Positions 17,599 through 27,177 of a stretch of 55,401 nt of DNA are shown here, one piece after another. This DNA comes from Calditerricola satsumensis. GTDB lineage: Bacteria; Bacillota; Bacilli; Calditerricolales; Calditerricolaceae. Each line of letters begins with the position of its first letter. The first letter of the stretch is position 1. The stretch lies in assembly GCF_014646935.1 (NCBI RefSeq), contig NZ_BMOF01000009.1:1-55401 (forward strand), in the 5' to 3' direction. The notes beneath the pieces were generated by a model, which did no database searches, was not told the origin of the DNA, and worked only from the letters and a program-made list of their open reading frames with translations. A program made the translations under genes and the position numbers.

Positions 17599-18321
17599 CT
17601 TTCGCTTTTCTTCGCCGTAATAGTAGTAGTAATAGCTGTAGCCTTCTTCGTGATATTTGCGCCGGTTGAGCACCACGCCCAAAAGCGGCGCCTGCACGGT
17701 CTCGAGCAGGGCCTTGGCTTTTTGCGCCATCTCCCGCTTCGTCTGCCCGGCCGCCACGACCAGCAGCACGCCATCCACCAGCCGCGACAGCACCTGGGCG
17801 TCGGTAACGGCGATGACCGGCGGCGTGTCGATGAGCACAAGCTCGTACCGCGCCGACGCTTCCTCCAAAAAACGGGCCATGGCCTGGGAGCCGAGCATTT
17901 CGGCAGGGTTGGGCGGGATGGGCCCCGACGGGAGCAGCGTCAACCCTTCAACCACGGTGGCCACCGCCGCTCGCTCCATCGCGCTCGTGCCCACCAACAC
18001 GCTGGACAAGCCGACGTGGTTGGGCACGCGGAAGACGTGGTGCAACTGCGGCTTGCGCAAATCGGCATCGATCAGCAGCACGCGCTTGCCGGCCTGGGCA
18101 AACACCACGGCCAGGTTGGCGATGGTGGTGGTTTTCCCTTCGCCGGGCCCTGTGCTTGTCACCATGAGGCGGCGCAGCGGACGGTCCACCGCTGCAAACT
18201 GCAAATTCGTGCGCAGCGTGCGATAGGCCTCGGCCACCGGCGAGCGCGGATCGAGGTGGGTAACCAGGATTCGCGAACGGTCTTCCGGCTGCATCGCCTT
18301 CTTCCGCTTCCAGCCGATCAT
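17593..18321 (-). CDS. ywqD: Bacterial tyrosine kinase CpsD/YwqD
   Basis: 242 residues with Walker A (TGPGEGKTTT), Walker A' (LLIDADLRKP) and Walker B (LVLIDTPP) motifs of BY-kinases, plus the C-terminal tyrosine cluster YSYYYYYYG, the autophosphorylation tail. It controls polysaccharide export and chain length together with the membrane activator encoded 6 nt upstream. The split two-protein form is the one found in Bacillota. Confidence 0.94.
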   Translation of the reverse strand: MIGWKRKKAMQPEDRSRILVTHLDPRSPVAEAYRTLRTNLQFAAVDRPLRRLMVTSTGPGEGKTTTIANLAVVFAQAGKRVLLIDADLRKPQLHHVFRVPNHVGLSSVLVGTSAMERAAVATVVEGLTLLPSGPIPPNPAEMLGSQAMARFLEEASARYELVLIDTPPVIAVTDAQVLSRLVDGVLLVVAAGQTKREMAQKAKALLETVQAPLLGVVLNRRKYHEEGYSYYYYYYGEEKRKA

Positions 18322-18327
18322 ACGCCC

Positions 18328-19116
18328 TCACCCACCCGCTTTCCGCCTTGGCGCGGCGGCCACTTCCAGTTGCGCTCGCACGCCCGGCACCTTTGAACCG
18401 GACACCGCGCGGCGCGGCGATCCGCTCCGCTTTTCGATCACGCCAATCGCGCCCAGCACCGGTAACCCCAATTCCCGCTCCACGTCCTGCTCCGTCTTGA
18501 TCGATGTATCGAGAAACTCGAGCAAAAAGGCCAGCCCCATCGAAACCATGAGCCCGAGAACAAACGCCAAGGCCATGTTGAGGATGGGACGCGGCTTGAC
18601 CGGCTTGGCGTCGGGATCCGCCTTAGCTTCGGTGAGGATTTGGACGTTGTCCACTTTCATAATGTTGGTGATTTCCCGCTGAAACGTTCGAGCCACGGCA
18701 TTGACCACAAGCGCCGCTCTGGCCGGATCGGGATCCTGGAACGAGATGGCGATCACTTGCGAATTCTTCACGGTGGTGATGGACAGCCGATCGCGCAGCT
18801 CCTCGGTGGTGTAGCCCACCCCCGGCCAGGCGGCCACCTTGTCCAAGATGCGCGGGCTTTGCAAAATTACCTTGTACGTTTCCACGAGTTTTAGGTTGGC
18901 GTCAATGTACTGCGCGTTCAACAGCAGCTGATCGGTTGGCTCCGACTTGTTGACCAACACCTCGGTGGTGGCCTCGTAGACCGGTGTCAGCACAAAAAAG
19001 CTGACCACCGCGCTCACCAAGGTGGCCAACACGGTGATGAGAACAATGAGACGCAGCCGCTTGCGCAAAACGGCAAGGAGCTGGCGCAGGTCAATTTCTT
19101 GTTCCATGTGCTCCAT
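18328..19116 (-). CDS. ywqC: Wzz/YwqC-type chain-length regulator and kinase activator
   Basis: 262 residues with two membrane segments (about 24-44 and 180-203) enclosing an extracytoplasmic Wzz domain, a proline-rich PVKPRPILNMA motif before the second segment, and a basic cytoplasmic tail that would activate the kinase. The ATG at 19116 is 7 nt after GGAGGA. A TTGTCGAA box lies at 19165-19172 in the upstream region, just past the galE terminator. Confidence 0.92.
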   Translation of the reverse strand: MEHMEQEIDLRQLLAVLRKRLRLIVLITVLATLVSAVVSFFVLTPVYEATTEVLVNKSEPTDQLLLNAQYIDANLKLVETYKVILQSPRILDKVAAWPGVGYTTEELRDRLSITTVKNSQVIAISFQDPDPARAALVVNAVARTFQREITNIMKVDNVQILTEAKADPDAKPVKPRPILNMALAFVLGLMVSMGLAFLLEFLDTSIKTEQDVERELGLPVLGAIGVIEKRSGSPRRAVSGSKVPGVRAQLEVAAAPRRKAGG

Positions 19117-19170
19117 GGCGGGTCCTCCATATCCCATGCTTCATTGCTTTTCCGTAACGCGTTATTCGAC

Positions 19171-19221
19171 AAAAAAAGCGCAATCCCTTTTGAACGGCCA
19201 TCCTGTTGTGTCAGATTGCGC
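19171..19221 (-). terminator. Terminator after galE
   Basis: GCGCAATC (19214-19221) pairs with GATTGCGC (19178-19185), followed by seven T on the minus strand. The galE TGA (19211-19213) touches the stem. It ends the main exopolysaccharide transcript before the ywqC operon. Confidence 0.75.
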
Positions 19222-20308
19222 GATTTTGGGAAGAAGGGACTAGTTCCAACGCCGCGTTGTGCCAGCGCCACGCCGTGTGAACGATGGCGCGCAGTTCGGT
19301 ATACTTTGGTTCCCATCCGAGCCGTTTCAGCTTTTTCGCCTCGGCCACCAGCACCGGCGGGTCACCCGGGCGGCGGGGCGCTTCAACCACGGGAACGGTT
19401 CGCCCCGTTACGCGCTCCACGGCATCAATCACCTGTCGCACGCTGTATCCCTCTCCGGTGCCCACGTTCCAGCAATCCGTGGGATGACCGTCCAGCAGCG
19501 CTTCCAGGGCCACCACATGGGCCTCGGCCAAATCGGAAACGTGGATGTAGTCGCGAATGCAAGTGCCGTCAGGGGTGGGATAGTCCGTTCCAAAGAGGCG
19601 AAGCGGCGGCCGGTCAAGGGGCTGATCCTGAGTGGGTGAATAACCGAGCAGCTGCGCCACGCGGTCCTCGTCGGGGCAAAGTACGGATCGAATCGCCAGC
19701 GGGATGAGATGGGTCTCCGGATCGTGGGCTTCGCCGAGCCATCCGTCCGGATCGGCCCCTGCGGCGTTGAAATAACGGAGGGAAATGGATCGGAATGGAT
19801 GGACCTCGCCCAACCAGCGCAACGCCTCTTCCAGCATGCGCTTGGACGCGCCGTAGGGATTCAAGGGATGCGTAGGGGTGTCTTCGGCGATCGGAACGCG
19901 TTCCGGGATCCCATACACCGCCGCTGTGGAGGAAAACACCACGTACCTGACGCCCGCCACCACGAGTGCGTTAAAGAGGGCTATGCCCTTGGCGACATTC
20001 TCGGCAAAATAACGCTCCGGATGCTGCATCGATTCGCCAACAAGGCTTAACGCCGCAAAGTGAACGGCTGCTTCCACGCCGTACTCGTGCACCAGGCGCA
20101 CCACCAACGCCGTGTCGGCCACATCGCCTTGCACGAAGACAAATTGGGACGACCCTTGCTCCGCTAGACGTCGCAGTCGCTCGATGGCCCACCGGTGCCC
20201 CGTGCGCATGTTGTCCAATACGACCACGTGGTAATCCGCTTCCAGCAATCGTTTTGCCGTATGACTGCCGATGTACCCGGCACCGCCTGTGACCAAAATG
20301 GTTGGCAT
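19211..20308 (-). CDS. galE: UDP-glucose 4-epimerase
   Basis: 365 residues of the extended SDR family: NAD-binding TGGAGYIGSHT, FSSTAAVYGIP, the YxxxK-type NPYGASKRM, and LRYFNAAGADPDG, typical of GalE. It interconverts UDP-Glc and UDP-Gal. The ATG at 20308 has GTAGGGGG 7 nt before it. The C-terminus is ~20-30 residues longer than usual and runs into the terminator stem. Its G+C is high, unlike the A+T-rich transferase gene 16 nt upstream. Confidence 0.94.
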   Translation of the reverse strand: MPTILVTGGAGYIGSHTAKRLLEADYHVVVLDNMRTGHRWAIERLRRLAEQGSSQFVFVQGDVADTALVVRLVHEYGVEAAVHFAALSLVGESMQHPERYFAENVAKGIALFNALVVAGVRYVVFSSTAAVYGIPERVPIAEDTPTHPLNPYGASKRMLEEALRWLGEVHPFRSISLRYFNAAGADPDGWLGEAHDPETHLIPLAIRSVLCPDEDRVAQLLGYSPTQDQPLDRPPLRLFGTDYPTPDGTCIRDYIHVSDLAEAHVVALEALLDGHPTDCWNVGTGEGYSVRQVIDAVERVTGRTVPVVEAPRRPGDPPVLVAEAKKLKRLGWEPKYTELRAIVHTAWRWHNAALELVPSSQNRAI

Positions 20309-20324
20309 GTTCATGCCCCCTACT

Positions 20325-21002
20325 TTAGTACGCATTTTTATCTCCTAATAACAGAAGCGCTGTTTTAAATATAATTTTTAAATCAAGAAATAAAGATTGC
20401 TCCCTTATGTATTGCAAATCCAAAGCCACCATTTCATCGAAATCAAAATTCCCTCTCCCTGATATTTGCCACAACCCCGTACAACCCGGTTTTACCACCA
20501 ATCTTTTTTTCTGATAATCATTGTATTTTTCCACCTCTCTTGGTAAAGGTGGACGAGGGCCAACCAAACTCATTTCGCCCTTTAATACATTCCATAATTG
20601 CGGTAACTCATCGATGCTTGTGCGCCGTATAAATTTACCTACTCTCGTTACGCGCGGATCATCTTTCATTTTAAATATAGGACCACTAGCTTCGTTAAAT
20701 CTTTTGAGGTCCTTGAGTAACTCCTCAGCATTCATCACCATTGAGCGAAATTTGTACATAACAAAATGACGCCCATTTTTCCCGACCCTTATTTGCTTGA
20801 AAATAACAGGCGCTCTCGGATCCTCAATTTTTATTAAAAGAGCAACAATTAGCATGATAGGAGAAAGTACTGTTAAACCTACGATTGCCCCGAAGATATC
20901 AAGAATTCTTTTAGAAATACTATTAGCATAACTTGGTACATCAACTTCAACATTATAATTTATATCATCTAACAATGCTGTTACTTTGCTGTTATACTCC
21001 AT
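20325..21002 (-). CDS. Initiating sugar-phosphate transferase (WbaP/WcaJ/EpsL type)
   Basis: 225 residues of the monotopic phosphoglycosyltransferase family: a re-entrant N-terminal helix (ISKRILDIFGAIVGLTVLSP), then KFRSMV, FIRRTSIDELPQLWNVLKG, MSLVGPRPPL and PGCTGLWQISGRG. It starts the repeat unit by placing a sugar-1-phosphate on undecaprenyl phosphate. The large N-terminal CoA-binding-like half found in WcaJ is absent, as in most Bacillota forms. GAGGTGAT precedes the ATG. Strongly A+T-rich. Confidence 0.93.
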   Translation of the reverse strand: MEYNSKVTALLDDINYNVEVDVPSYANSISKRILDIFGAIVGLTVLSPIMLIVALLIKIEDPRAPVIFKQIRVGKNGRHFVMYKFRSMVMNAEELLKDLKRFNEASGPIFKMKDDPRVTRVGKFIRRTSIDELPQLWNVLKGEMSLVGPRPPLPREVEKYNDYQKKRLVVKPGCTGLWQISGRGNFDFDEMVALDLQYIREQSLFLDLKIIFKTALLLLGDKNAY

Positions 21003-21025
21003 TTCTTATATCACCTCACTTATGT

Positions 21026-21955
21026 TCAATTATTTTTTACAACAAGAAGATCAAGTCCCCCCTCTAATTTAATGTTTTGGATTAAATGAGGAAGAAGAAT
21101 AGAATCTCCTGTTTTAATACAAACTGTTTCACCATCCCACTGCAAATAGCCTTCCCCATGCAGGATAATTAAGGTTTGTACCTGGCTAATTATTTTAATT
21201 TCTACAGATGATTCTACATGTAATTTACTGATACAAAAATATGATGTCGAAAAATTTAAGTCAGCTTTTGATGCGCGTAGTATTTTCGGTCTATCCTCAT
21301 TTTTCTTAGCTAGTATGCTCTTTGCTTTATCCCAATGCAATTCACGTGGCTTCCCATCAAGCCCTACCCGGTTCCAATCGTACAATCGATAGGTGATGTC
21401 ACTGTTTTGCTGTACCTCGACCACCGTTACACCGGGTCCAAGGGCATGTACGGTTCCTGCGGGAAGGTAGATGAAATCGCCTTTTTGCACCGGCACCTTT
21501 TCCAGCAGCGATTCCACCGTTCCGTTCTGGAGCGCCTGTTCCCAGTCGTCAACCGTTACATCCTTGCCCAGATAAATGTGGGCGCCAGGCTCGGCATCCA
21601 CCACATACCAACATTCGGTCTTCCCAAATGGGACGCCTTCCACCTGTTGGGCAAATTCATCATCGGGATGAAGCTGAACAGATAGAACATCTTGGGCCGC
21701 TATCCATTTTACCAACCACGGAAACGGTTCTTGTTCCCGACGGCCAAACCAATGGGGAAAACGCTGATACACCTCGGCCAAGGTATAGCCCGCCCACTGT
21801 CCGAACCTAATCGGGGTGCTTGCCTCCTCCCGGGTAGAAAGCACCCAAACTTCCCCTACCGGCTCCCGTAAATCAACCCAGGGGAAGTAGCGGGCCAGCG
21901 CCGCTCCGCCCCATACGCGCGTTTGCGCCACCCCTTGCAAAAGCAGCGGTTCCAT
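21026..21955 (-). CDS. manA: Class I mannose-6-phosphate isomerase
   Basis: 309 residues. Zinc-site motifs of type I phosphomannose isomerases are present: VQLHPDDEFA, KTECWYV and PAGTVHALG. It links fructose-6-P and mannose-6-P for GDP-mannose supply. The ATG at 21955 follows AGGGGG and lies 19 nt after manC. The last ~105 codons (below ~21340) switch to markedly A+T-rich sequence and are less typical of the family (a cupin end, LHGEGYLQWDG), so the gene looks mosaic. Confidence 0.92.
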   Translation of the reverse strand: MEPLLLQGVAQTRVWGGAALARYFPWVDLREPVGEVWVLSTREEASTPIRFGQWAGYTLAEVYQRFPHWFGRREQEPFPWLVKWIAAQDVLSVQLHPDDEFAQQVEGVPFGKTECWYVVDAEPGAHIYLGKDVTVDDWEQALQNGTVESLLEKVPVQKGDFIYLPAGTVHALGPGVTVVEVQQNSDITYRLYDWNRVGLDGKPRELHWDKAKSILAKKNEDRPKILRASKADLNFSTSYFCISKLHVESSVEIKIISQVQTLIILHGEGYLQWDGETVCIKTGDSILLPHLIQNIKLEGGLDLLVVKNN

Positions 21956-21974
21956 CCCCCTATTCCCCCTCGCA

Positions 21975-23051
21975 TCAGAGATACTTCTCCCATTCCGGAT
22001 TTTCCTTGAGGCGTTCCACAATCAGTTTGACATCTTGGGCGTTGGCCTTCGGGCACACCAAAAGGGCATCGGGCGTTTCCACTATGATCAGGTCTTTGAC
22101 GTTGATCGTGGCAATCAGCCGGCCGTTTCCATAGATCACGCAATCGCGCGTGTTCAACCCCACATGCTGTCCCCGGACAATGTTGCCCTGTTCATCGGGC
22201 GGGAAAATCGCCCCGAGCGCATCCCAACTTCCTACGTCGTTCCAGCCAAAATCGCCGGGCACCACCACCACATCGTCCGAGCGTTCCAAAATCCCGTAAT
22301 CGATGGAGATGTCGGGGAGCTGCGGGTAAATGCGCGCAAGCACCTCTTCTTCCTGCGGCGTGTCGAGATAGGGCTCCAGTTCCGCCAGTTTGTTGTACAG
22401 CCGCGGCAAAAACCGACGGAAATTCTCCAGAATGACGGAGACTTTCCACACGAACATGCCGCTGTTCCACAAATATTTCCCTGAACGCACATATGCCTTG
22501 GCTTTTTCAAAGTTCGGCTTTTCTACAAACTCTTCTACCCGATAAGCCCAATCGCCTACAGGCACGCTCGCATCATAACGAATGTAGCCGTAACCCGTTG
22601 CCGGGAAGGTGGGCTGGATGCCAATCGTCACCAGCGAATCGGTAGACGCGGCGATCTCCAAGCAGCGCTTTAAGACCAAAACGAACCCATCGCGATCGGT
22701 CACGTAGTGGTCGGACGGAAAGACGGCCAATATCCCGTCGCCATAACGCTTTTTGATCACCAACGCCGCGTAGGCAATGCACGCCGCCGTGTTGCGCCCG
22801 ATCGGCTCATAGAGCACGTTTTCTTTCGGAATATCGTCTCGGAGCACCTGCTCTAGAACGGCTTGTTGATTTTTATTCGTTACGACAAAGGTTTTGCTCG
22901 GTGAAATGACGGAAGAAATGCGGTCAATCGTTTCGTTGATCAACGTATCATTGCCGCTGATGTTCAAAAACTGCTTGGGCATGGCGTGTCGGCTCAGCGG
23001 CCAAAACCGAGTCCCGCCGCCGCCGGCCATGATAAGCGAGAACACCTCCAT
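21975..23051 (-). CDS. manC: Mannose-1-phosphate guanylyltransferase
   Basis: 358 residues with the nucleotidyltransferase signature LIMAGGGGTRFWPLSR and the lysine motif (VEEFVEKPNFEKA), plus FPSDHYVTD and WNDVGSWDAL typical of GMP enzymes. It makes GDP-mannose. No isomerase domain is fused; manA is separate and next door. The ATG at 23051 follows AAGGGGTGG; a GTG three codons upstream is less likely. Confidence 0.94.
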   Translation of the reverse strand: MEVFSLIMAGGGGTRFWPLSRHAMPKQFLNISGNDTLINETIDRISSVISPSKTFVVTNKNQQAVLEQVLRDDIPKENVLYEPIGRNTAACIAYAALVIKKRYGDGILAVFPSDHYVTDRDGFVLVLKRCLEIAASTDSLVTIGIQPTFPATGYGYIRYDASVPVGDWAYRVEEFVEKPNFEKAKAYVRSGKYLWNSGMFVWKVSVILENFRRFLPRLYNKLAELEPYLDTPQEEEVLARIYPQLPDISIDYGILERSDDVVVVPGDFGWNDVGSWDALGAIFPPDEQGNIVRGQHVGLNTRDCVIYGNGRLIATINVKDLIIVETPDALLVCPKANAQDVKLIVERLKENPEWEKYL

Positions 23052-23118
23052 AACACCCACCCCTTTATAACGCGCTCATAAAATCATCTGAAAACACCGT
23101 AAAAATAGGCATCATCTC

Positions 23119-24852
23119 TTACGGACGATTAACCACCGGGAGATTCATCATGCGCAAAGCATCCGCTTTTACCGCTTCGAGCCGTCGATGGGCGTCTGTC
23201 TCGTTCTTCCCCGTTACTGAGAAATAGATTTTTAGCTTGGGTTCCGTACCCGAGGGTCGGACCATGACAAAGCCGCGATCGGCAAATCGGAAATGCAACA
23301 CGTTGGCCTTGCCCAGTTCAAGCGGATACTCCCGACCGGTGGCCACTTCCAGTCCCACGCCCACCTGGTAATCGTCAATATAGGCGACCGGAATACCCCC
23401 AAACGAGGTTGGCGGTTCCCGGCGGAGTTGCTCCATGATGGCGGCAATCTGGACCTGCCCTTCCTTGCCGGGCAGCGTTACAGAATGCAAGTCTTCAAGG
23501 AAACAGCCACACTTGGCCCATATGGCCTGAAGAGCGTCATACAGCGTCCGTCCATGGGCCTTGTGATACGCTACCGCTTCCGCCACCAACAGCGCAGCCA
23601 TAACGGCATCCTTGTCGCGCACGAAAGTGGCACCCAAGTAACCGTAGCTCTCCTCATAGCCAAAGAGGAACGTATGCGTCCCTGTTTCTTCAAACTCACG
23701 AATCTTGTCGCCGATGAACTTAAACCCCGTGTGGGTGTTGAGCAGCTCCACCCCGTATTCCCGGCAGAGAGGTTCAATCATGTAGGATGTCGCAATGGTT
23801 TTGATCACTGCGCCGTTGGGAGGCAGTGTGCCCTTTGCTTTTCGGGTAGAGAGAATGAAATCGACCAGAATGGCCCCCACCTGATTGCCGTTAAGCAAAC
23901 GGTAGTTGCCGTTCCGGTCTCGCACCATAACGCCCAATCGGTCGGCGTCGGGATCGGTAGCCAAGATCACATCGGACTGCTCCTCGGCGGCAATCCGAAG
24001 GGCCAGCTGAAACACCTCGGGTTCCTCCGGGTTGGGGCATTTGACTGTTGAAAAATTGGGATCTGGGTGCTCCTGCTCTTTAACCACAGTAACCGGATAC
24101 CCCGCCTCGGTCAGCACCGTGCGAACCGGGATGTTTCCGGTACCGTGAAGCGGTGTATAGAGAATGCGGCAGGCGGCTCGCTGTTCCGGAGTCGTGGTTA
24201 CAAGGCCAAGCAGCCGATCATAGTACTTGCGGTCGATTTCGGGCGGGACCGGCTTGAGGAATCCCTTGGCCCTTGCCTCTTCTTCCGGCATCGGGTGAAT
24301 TTTGGTGATGTCTTCAATGGCTCGGATGGCGGCTTGGATGGCTGCCGCCCGCTCTGGTGGAATCTGGCCACCATCCTCCCAGTATACCTTATAGCCGTTG
24401 TACTCAGGCGGGTTGTGGCTTGCCGTGATGACGATGCCAGCGATGGTGCCAAGCTCTCGAACGGCAAAGGAGAGCATAGGTGTTGGGCGAAGGCTATCCC
24501 AAAGGTACGCTAAAATGCCATTAGTGTTTAAGGTAAGGGCCGCTTCCAACGCAAATTCCCTTGAACACTGACGGGAATCGTAAGCGATCACCACGCCGCG
24601 AGCGGCCGCTGCTGGACCGAAGGAATGGATATAGTTTGATAGTCCTTGTGTCGCATGACGGACGGTGTACCGGTTTATACGGTTGGTTCCAGCGCCAATG
24701 AGCCCGCGAAGCCCGCCGGTACCGAACTCGAGATAGCGGTAGAAGCGGTCTTCGATTTCTTTTCTTTCTCCTATGGAAACCAATTCTTGACGGATTGTTT
24801 CATCAAAATATGGATCTTCCAGCCATAAACGGTAGAGTTTCATATAATCCAA
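23119..24852 (-). CDS. Phosphoglucomutase/phosphomannomutase (alpha-D-phosphohexomutase)
   Basis: 577 residues, the PgcA-type length. The four family sites are visible: FGTGGLRGLIGAG, active serine VITASHNPPEYNG, metal loop DPDADRLGV and phosphate-binding RPSGTEPKLK. It interconverts hexose-6-P and hexose-1-P. In this operon it supplies mannose-1-P to ManC and possibly glucose-1-P to GalU. The TTG at 24852, 8 nt after GGAGGTG, fits better than the ATG three codons later. Confidence 0.93.
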   Translation of the reverse strand: MDYMKLYRLWLEDPYFDETIRQELVSIGERKEIEDRFYRYLEFGTGGLRGLIGAGTNRINRYTVRHATQGLSNYIHSFGPAAAARGVVIAYDSRQCSREFALEAALTLNTNGILAYLWDSLRPTPMLSFAVRELGTIAGIVITASHNPPEYNGYKVYWEDGGQIPPERAAAIQAAIRAIEDITKIHPMPEEEARAKGFLKPVPPEIDRKYYDRLLGLVTTTPEQRAACRILYTPLHGTGNIPVRTVLTEAGYPVTVVKEQEHPDPNFSTVKCPNPEEPEVFQLALRIAAEEQSDVILATDPDADRLGVMVRDRNGNYRLLNGNQVGAILVDFILSTRKAKGTLPPNGAVIKTIATSYMIEPLCREYGVELLNTHTGFKFIGDKIREFEETGTHTFLFGYEESYGYLGATFVRDKDAVMAALLVAEAVAYHKAHGRTLYDALQAIWAKCGCFLEDLHSVTLPGKEGQVQIAAIMEQLRREPPTSFGGIPVAYIDDYQVGVGLEVATGREYPLELGKANVLHFRFADRGFVMVRPSGTEPKLKIYFSVTGKNETDAHRRLEAVKADALRMMNLPVVNRP

Positions 24853-24890
24853 CTCAAAACACCTCCATATATGGCAAAAAGTCCGGTTAA

Positions 24891-26000
24891 TTATTTCATA
24901 TTTTTCAAAACTTGCTCTACTACCTCAGAAAATTCTTTGCGGAACCGTGTGACACTGAAACGTTCCGCATTTTTCCTAATCCTCTTGGGGTCGAAGCAAT
25001 CAATGCTCGCTTCAAACTCTGCTACAGCTTTAATCAGGCTCTCCGGCGTCTGTTCCTCAAAAAAGAGACCCGTCTCACCGGGCAAGACCGTTTCCGTTAC
25101 CCCTCCTTTTCCATAAGCAATTACCGGTGTACCACACGCTTGGGCTTCTACCGGCGCAATACCAAAATCTTCCTCAGCGGCGAATATAAACGCACGTGCC
25201 CTTTGCATATAGTCTCGTAATACATCAAATGGCTGGTAACCTAAAAGTTCTATGTTAGGACCAGCCTTGGATCGAACCTTCTCAAAATCAGGCCCGTCAC
25301 CTATAACGACAAGTTTTTTATCAGGCATGCGCGAGAACGCTTCTACAATGAGATCCATTTTTTTATAGGGGACCATTCGCGATGCGGTTAGGTAAAAATC
25401 TTCTTTATCCATTTTTAGGGAAAAAGCCTCAACATCTACTGGCGGGTAAACAACGACAGCTTCTCGTCGGTAGGTCTTCCAAATTCGCCGAGCTATAAAC
25501 TTTGAATTCGCCACAAAAACATCTACACCGTTAGCCGTACGGACATCCCACATACGCAACCGGTGCAACATCCAACGTGCTATTAATCCTATTATTCCTT
25601 TATCAAGGCCTGACTCCCTCAAGTATTGATGTTGAAGATCCCACGCATACCGAATAGGAGAATGGCAGTAACAAATGTGTATCTGGTCCGGACCGGTTAT
25701 GACGCCTTTAGCAACCGCGTGAGAGCTTGAAATAATAAGGTCGTAGGATGAAAGGTCAAATTGTTCAATCGCAAGAGGCATAAGAGGAAGATAATGACGA
25801 TATTTTTTTCTAGCAAAGGGTAAACTCTGAATAAAAGACGTATATACTTTTTTGTTTTGAATAAAATCACGTTGATTTTTTGGTAAAAAATCAACCAATG
25901 TAAAAAGATCAGCATTAGGAAAGAGCAGGAGGAATTGTTCTAATACTTTTTCAGCACCAGCATAAACTATTAACCAGTCATGCACAATTGCTATACGCAC
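24891..26000 (-). CDS. Family 4 glycosyltransferase
   Basis: 369 residues with a GT-B fold. N-terminal HDWLIVYAGAEKVLEQ and the C-terminal GT4 donor-site signature EEDFGIAPVEAQACGTPVIA with GGVTETV are clear. It probably adds a hexose, perhaps mannose given the GDP-Man genes beside it, to the lipid-linked repeat unit. GTG start at 26000 with AAGGGG upstream. Much more A+T-rich than the window average. Confidence 0.9.
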   Translation of the reverse strand: MRIAIVHDWLIVYAGAEKVLEQFLLLFPNADLFTLVDFLPKNQRDFIQNKKVYTSFIQSLPFARKKYRHYLPLMPLAIEQFDLSSYDLIISSSHAVAKGVITGPDQIHICYCHSPIRYAWDLQHQYLRESGLDKGIIGLIARWMLHRLRMWDVRTANGVDVFVANSKFIARRIWKTYRREAVVVYPPVDVEAFSLKMDKEDFYLTASRMVPYKKMDLIVEAFSRMPDKKLVVIGDGPDFEKVRSKAGPNIELLGYQPFDVLRDYMQRARAFIFAAEEDFGIAPVEAQACGTPVIAYGKGGVTETVLPGETGLFFEEQTPESLIKAVAEFEASIDCFDPKRIRKNAERFSVTRFRKEFSEVVEQVLKNMK

Positions 26001-26044
26001 TTTTCATATCAACCCCTTACGTTATTCACACAAACTATACTACA

Positions 26045-27070
26045 TTACGCTCCTACTTCTTTCAGCACACGCCAGGTTAATTCAGCTGTACGATCCCATG
26101 TGAAAAGCTTAGACCGTTCAAGCCCGGATTTTCGCAAGTTTTCCCGGAATATGCGATCTTCCATCACTTTAAGAATTCCCGTCGCAATTGACTCTTCACA
26201 ATAAGGATCAACCAATAAGGCCGCATCACCGACGACTTCAGGAAGCGCGCTAATGTTAGATGTTATCACCGGGGTTCCACATGCCATAGCTTCTAACGGC
26301 GGTAGACCAAAACCTTCATAGAGGGAGGGATAGACAAAGACTTCAGCCCCGCTGTATAAAACAGGAAGGTCTTTGTCCTTAACATAACCTATGAGCCGTA
26401 CATTAGCAGGCACATGATCAAAACCAAGAGAGCGAAATACTTTTCCGTCGCTACCCGCAACAACCAAATCCACTTCTTGTAGAATAGGTTGAACTTGTTC
26501 CCAAGCCATAAAAAGTCTTCGAAGATTTTTTCTCGGTTCTAGCGAGCCAACAACCAAAATATATGGATTCATAAGCCTGAAGCGCAATCTAAGAGAGTAA
26601 ATTTCTTCCTCAGATGCAGGCTTAAAACGTCGGTCTACACCGTTTGGGATTACAACGATATCCTCTTCTCTTGCACCGCCATATTCAACTAGTTGTTGTC
26701 GCGAAAACTCCGATACAGTTATTACCCGAAGTACACGACGCATCAGTCGTGGTAATAGGAAACGATACCACAATGCAAACCTTGGATCAAACCACTCTGG
26801 ATGTACAAGTGTGGCTGCATCGTGGATTGTTACAACTTGTCGACTAATCGCTAGCGGGCCAGTATTAGCAGGACTCCATAAAAGACGGTTACCTACCTGT
26901 AATGGAAGCACAAATTGCTCCCACACATGCCCATAAAATCCACTAGCTCTTCTATGCGGTTTTATACAATCCACTGAATCACCAAACCGAGCCAATAGTT
27001 CAAGAGTGTAACGTTGCACACCCGTTACTCTACTATTAAGGTTCCTAATATTAACGATACATCTATACAC
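26045..27070 (-). CDS. Family 4 glycosyltransferase
   Basis: About 341 residues from a GTG at 27070 after GGGAGGAG. Visible are [15 protein letters not shown] near the start, [26 protein letters not shown] and the donor-site block [19 protein letters not shown]. Similar enzymes transfer mannose or related sugars. The product is assumed to act on the same lipid-linked repeat unit as its neighbour. A longer frame upstream lacks a ribosome site. Confidence 0.9.
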   Translation of the reverse strand: MYRCIVNIRNLNSRVTGVQRYTLELLARFGDSVDCIKPHRRASGFYGHVWEQFVLPLQVGNRLLWSPANTGPLAISRQVVTIHDAATLVHPEWFDPRFALWYRFLLPRLMRRVLRVITVSEFSRQQLVEYGGAREEDIVVIPNGVDRRFKPASEEEIYSLRLRFRLMNPYILVVGSLEPRKNLRRLFMAWEQVQPILQEVDLVVAGSDGKVFRSLGFDHVPANVRLIGYVKDKDLPVLYSGAEVFVYPSLYEGFGLPPLEAMACGTPVITSNISALPEVVGDAALLVDPYCEESIATGILKVMEDRIFRENLRKSGLERSKLFTWDRTAELTWRVLKEVGA

Positions 27071-27177
27071 TATTACTCCTCCCTGAATGTTGGTATTGGG
27101 TCCACTACCTCTGTTCCGGAGGATGGATGGCCCTTCCCTCTTTCCGGCCACCCGTTTTTACATCATACTATTAGACT

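Noticed and set aside
17593-17640. Short triplet-like repeat of TAGTAGTAGTAA in plus-strand text
   Set aside because: It encodes the tyrosine cluster of the BY-kinase on the minus strand; it is not a CRISPR or independent repeat.
8-19180. Shared TATTCGACAAAAAA(A)GCG after two unrelated terminators (4-21 and 19164-19180) as a mobile-element footprint
   Set aside because: The match is only the T-tract plus a TTGTCGAA octamer, short enough for chance; no further flanking identity was found.
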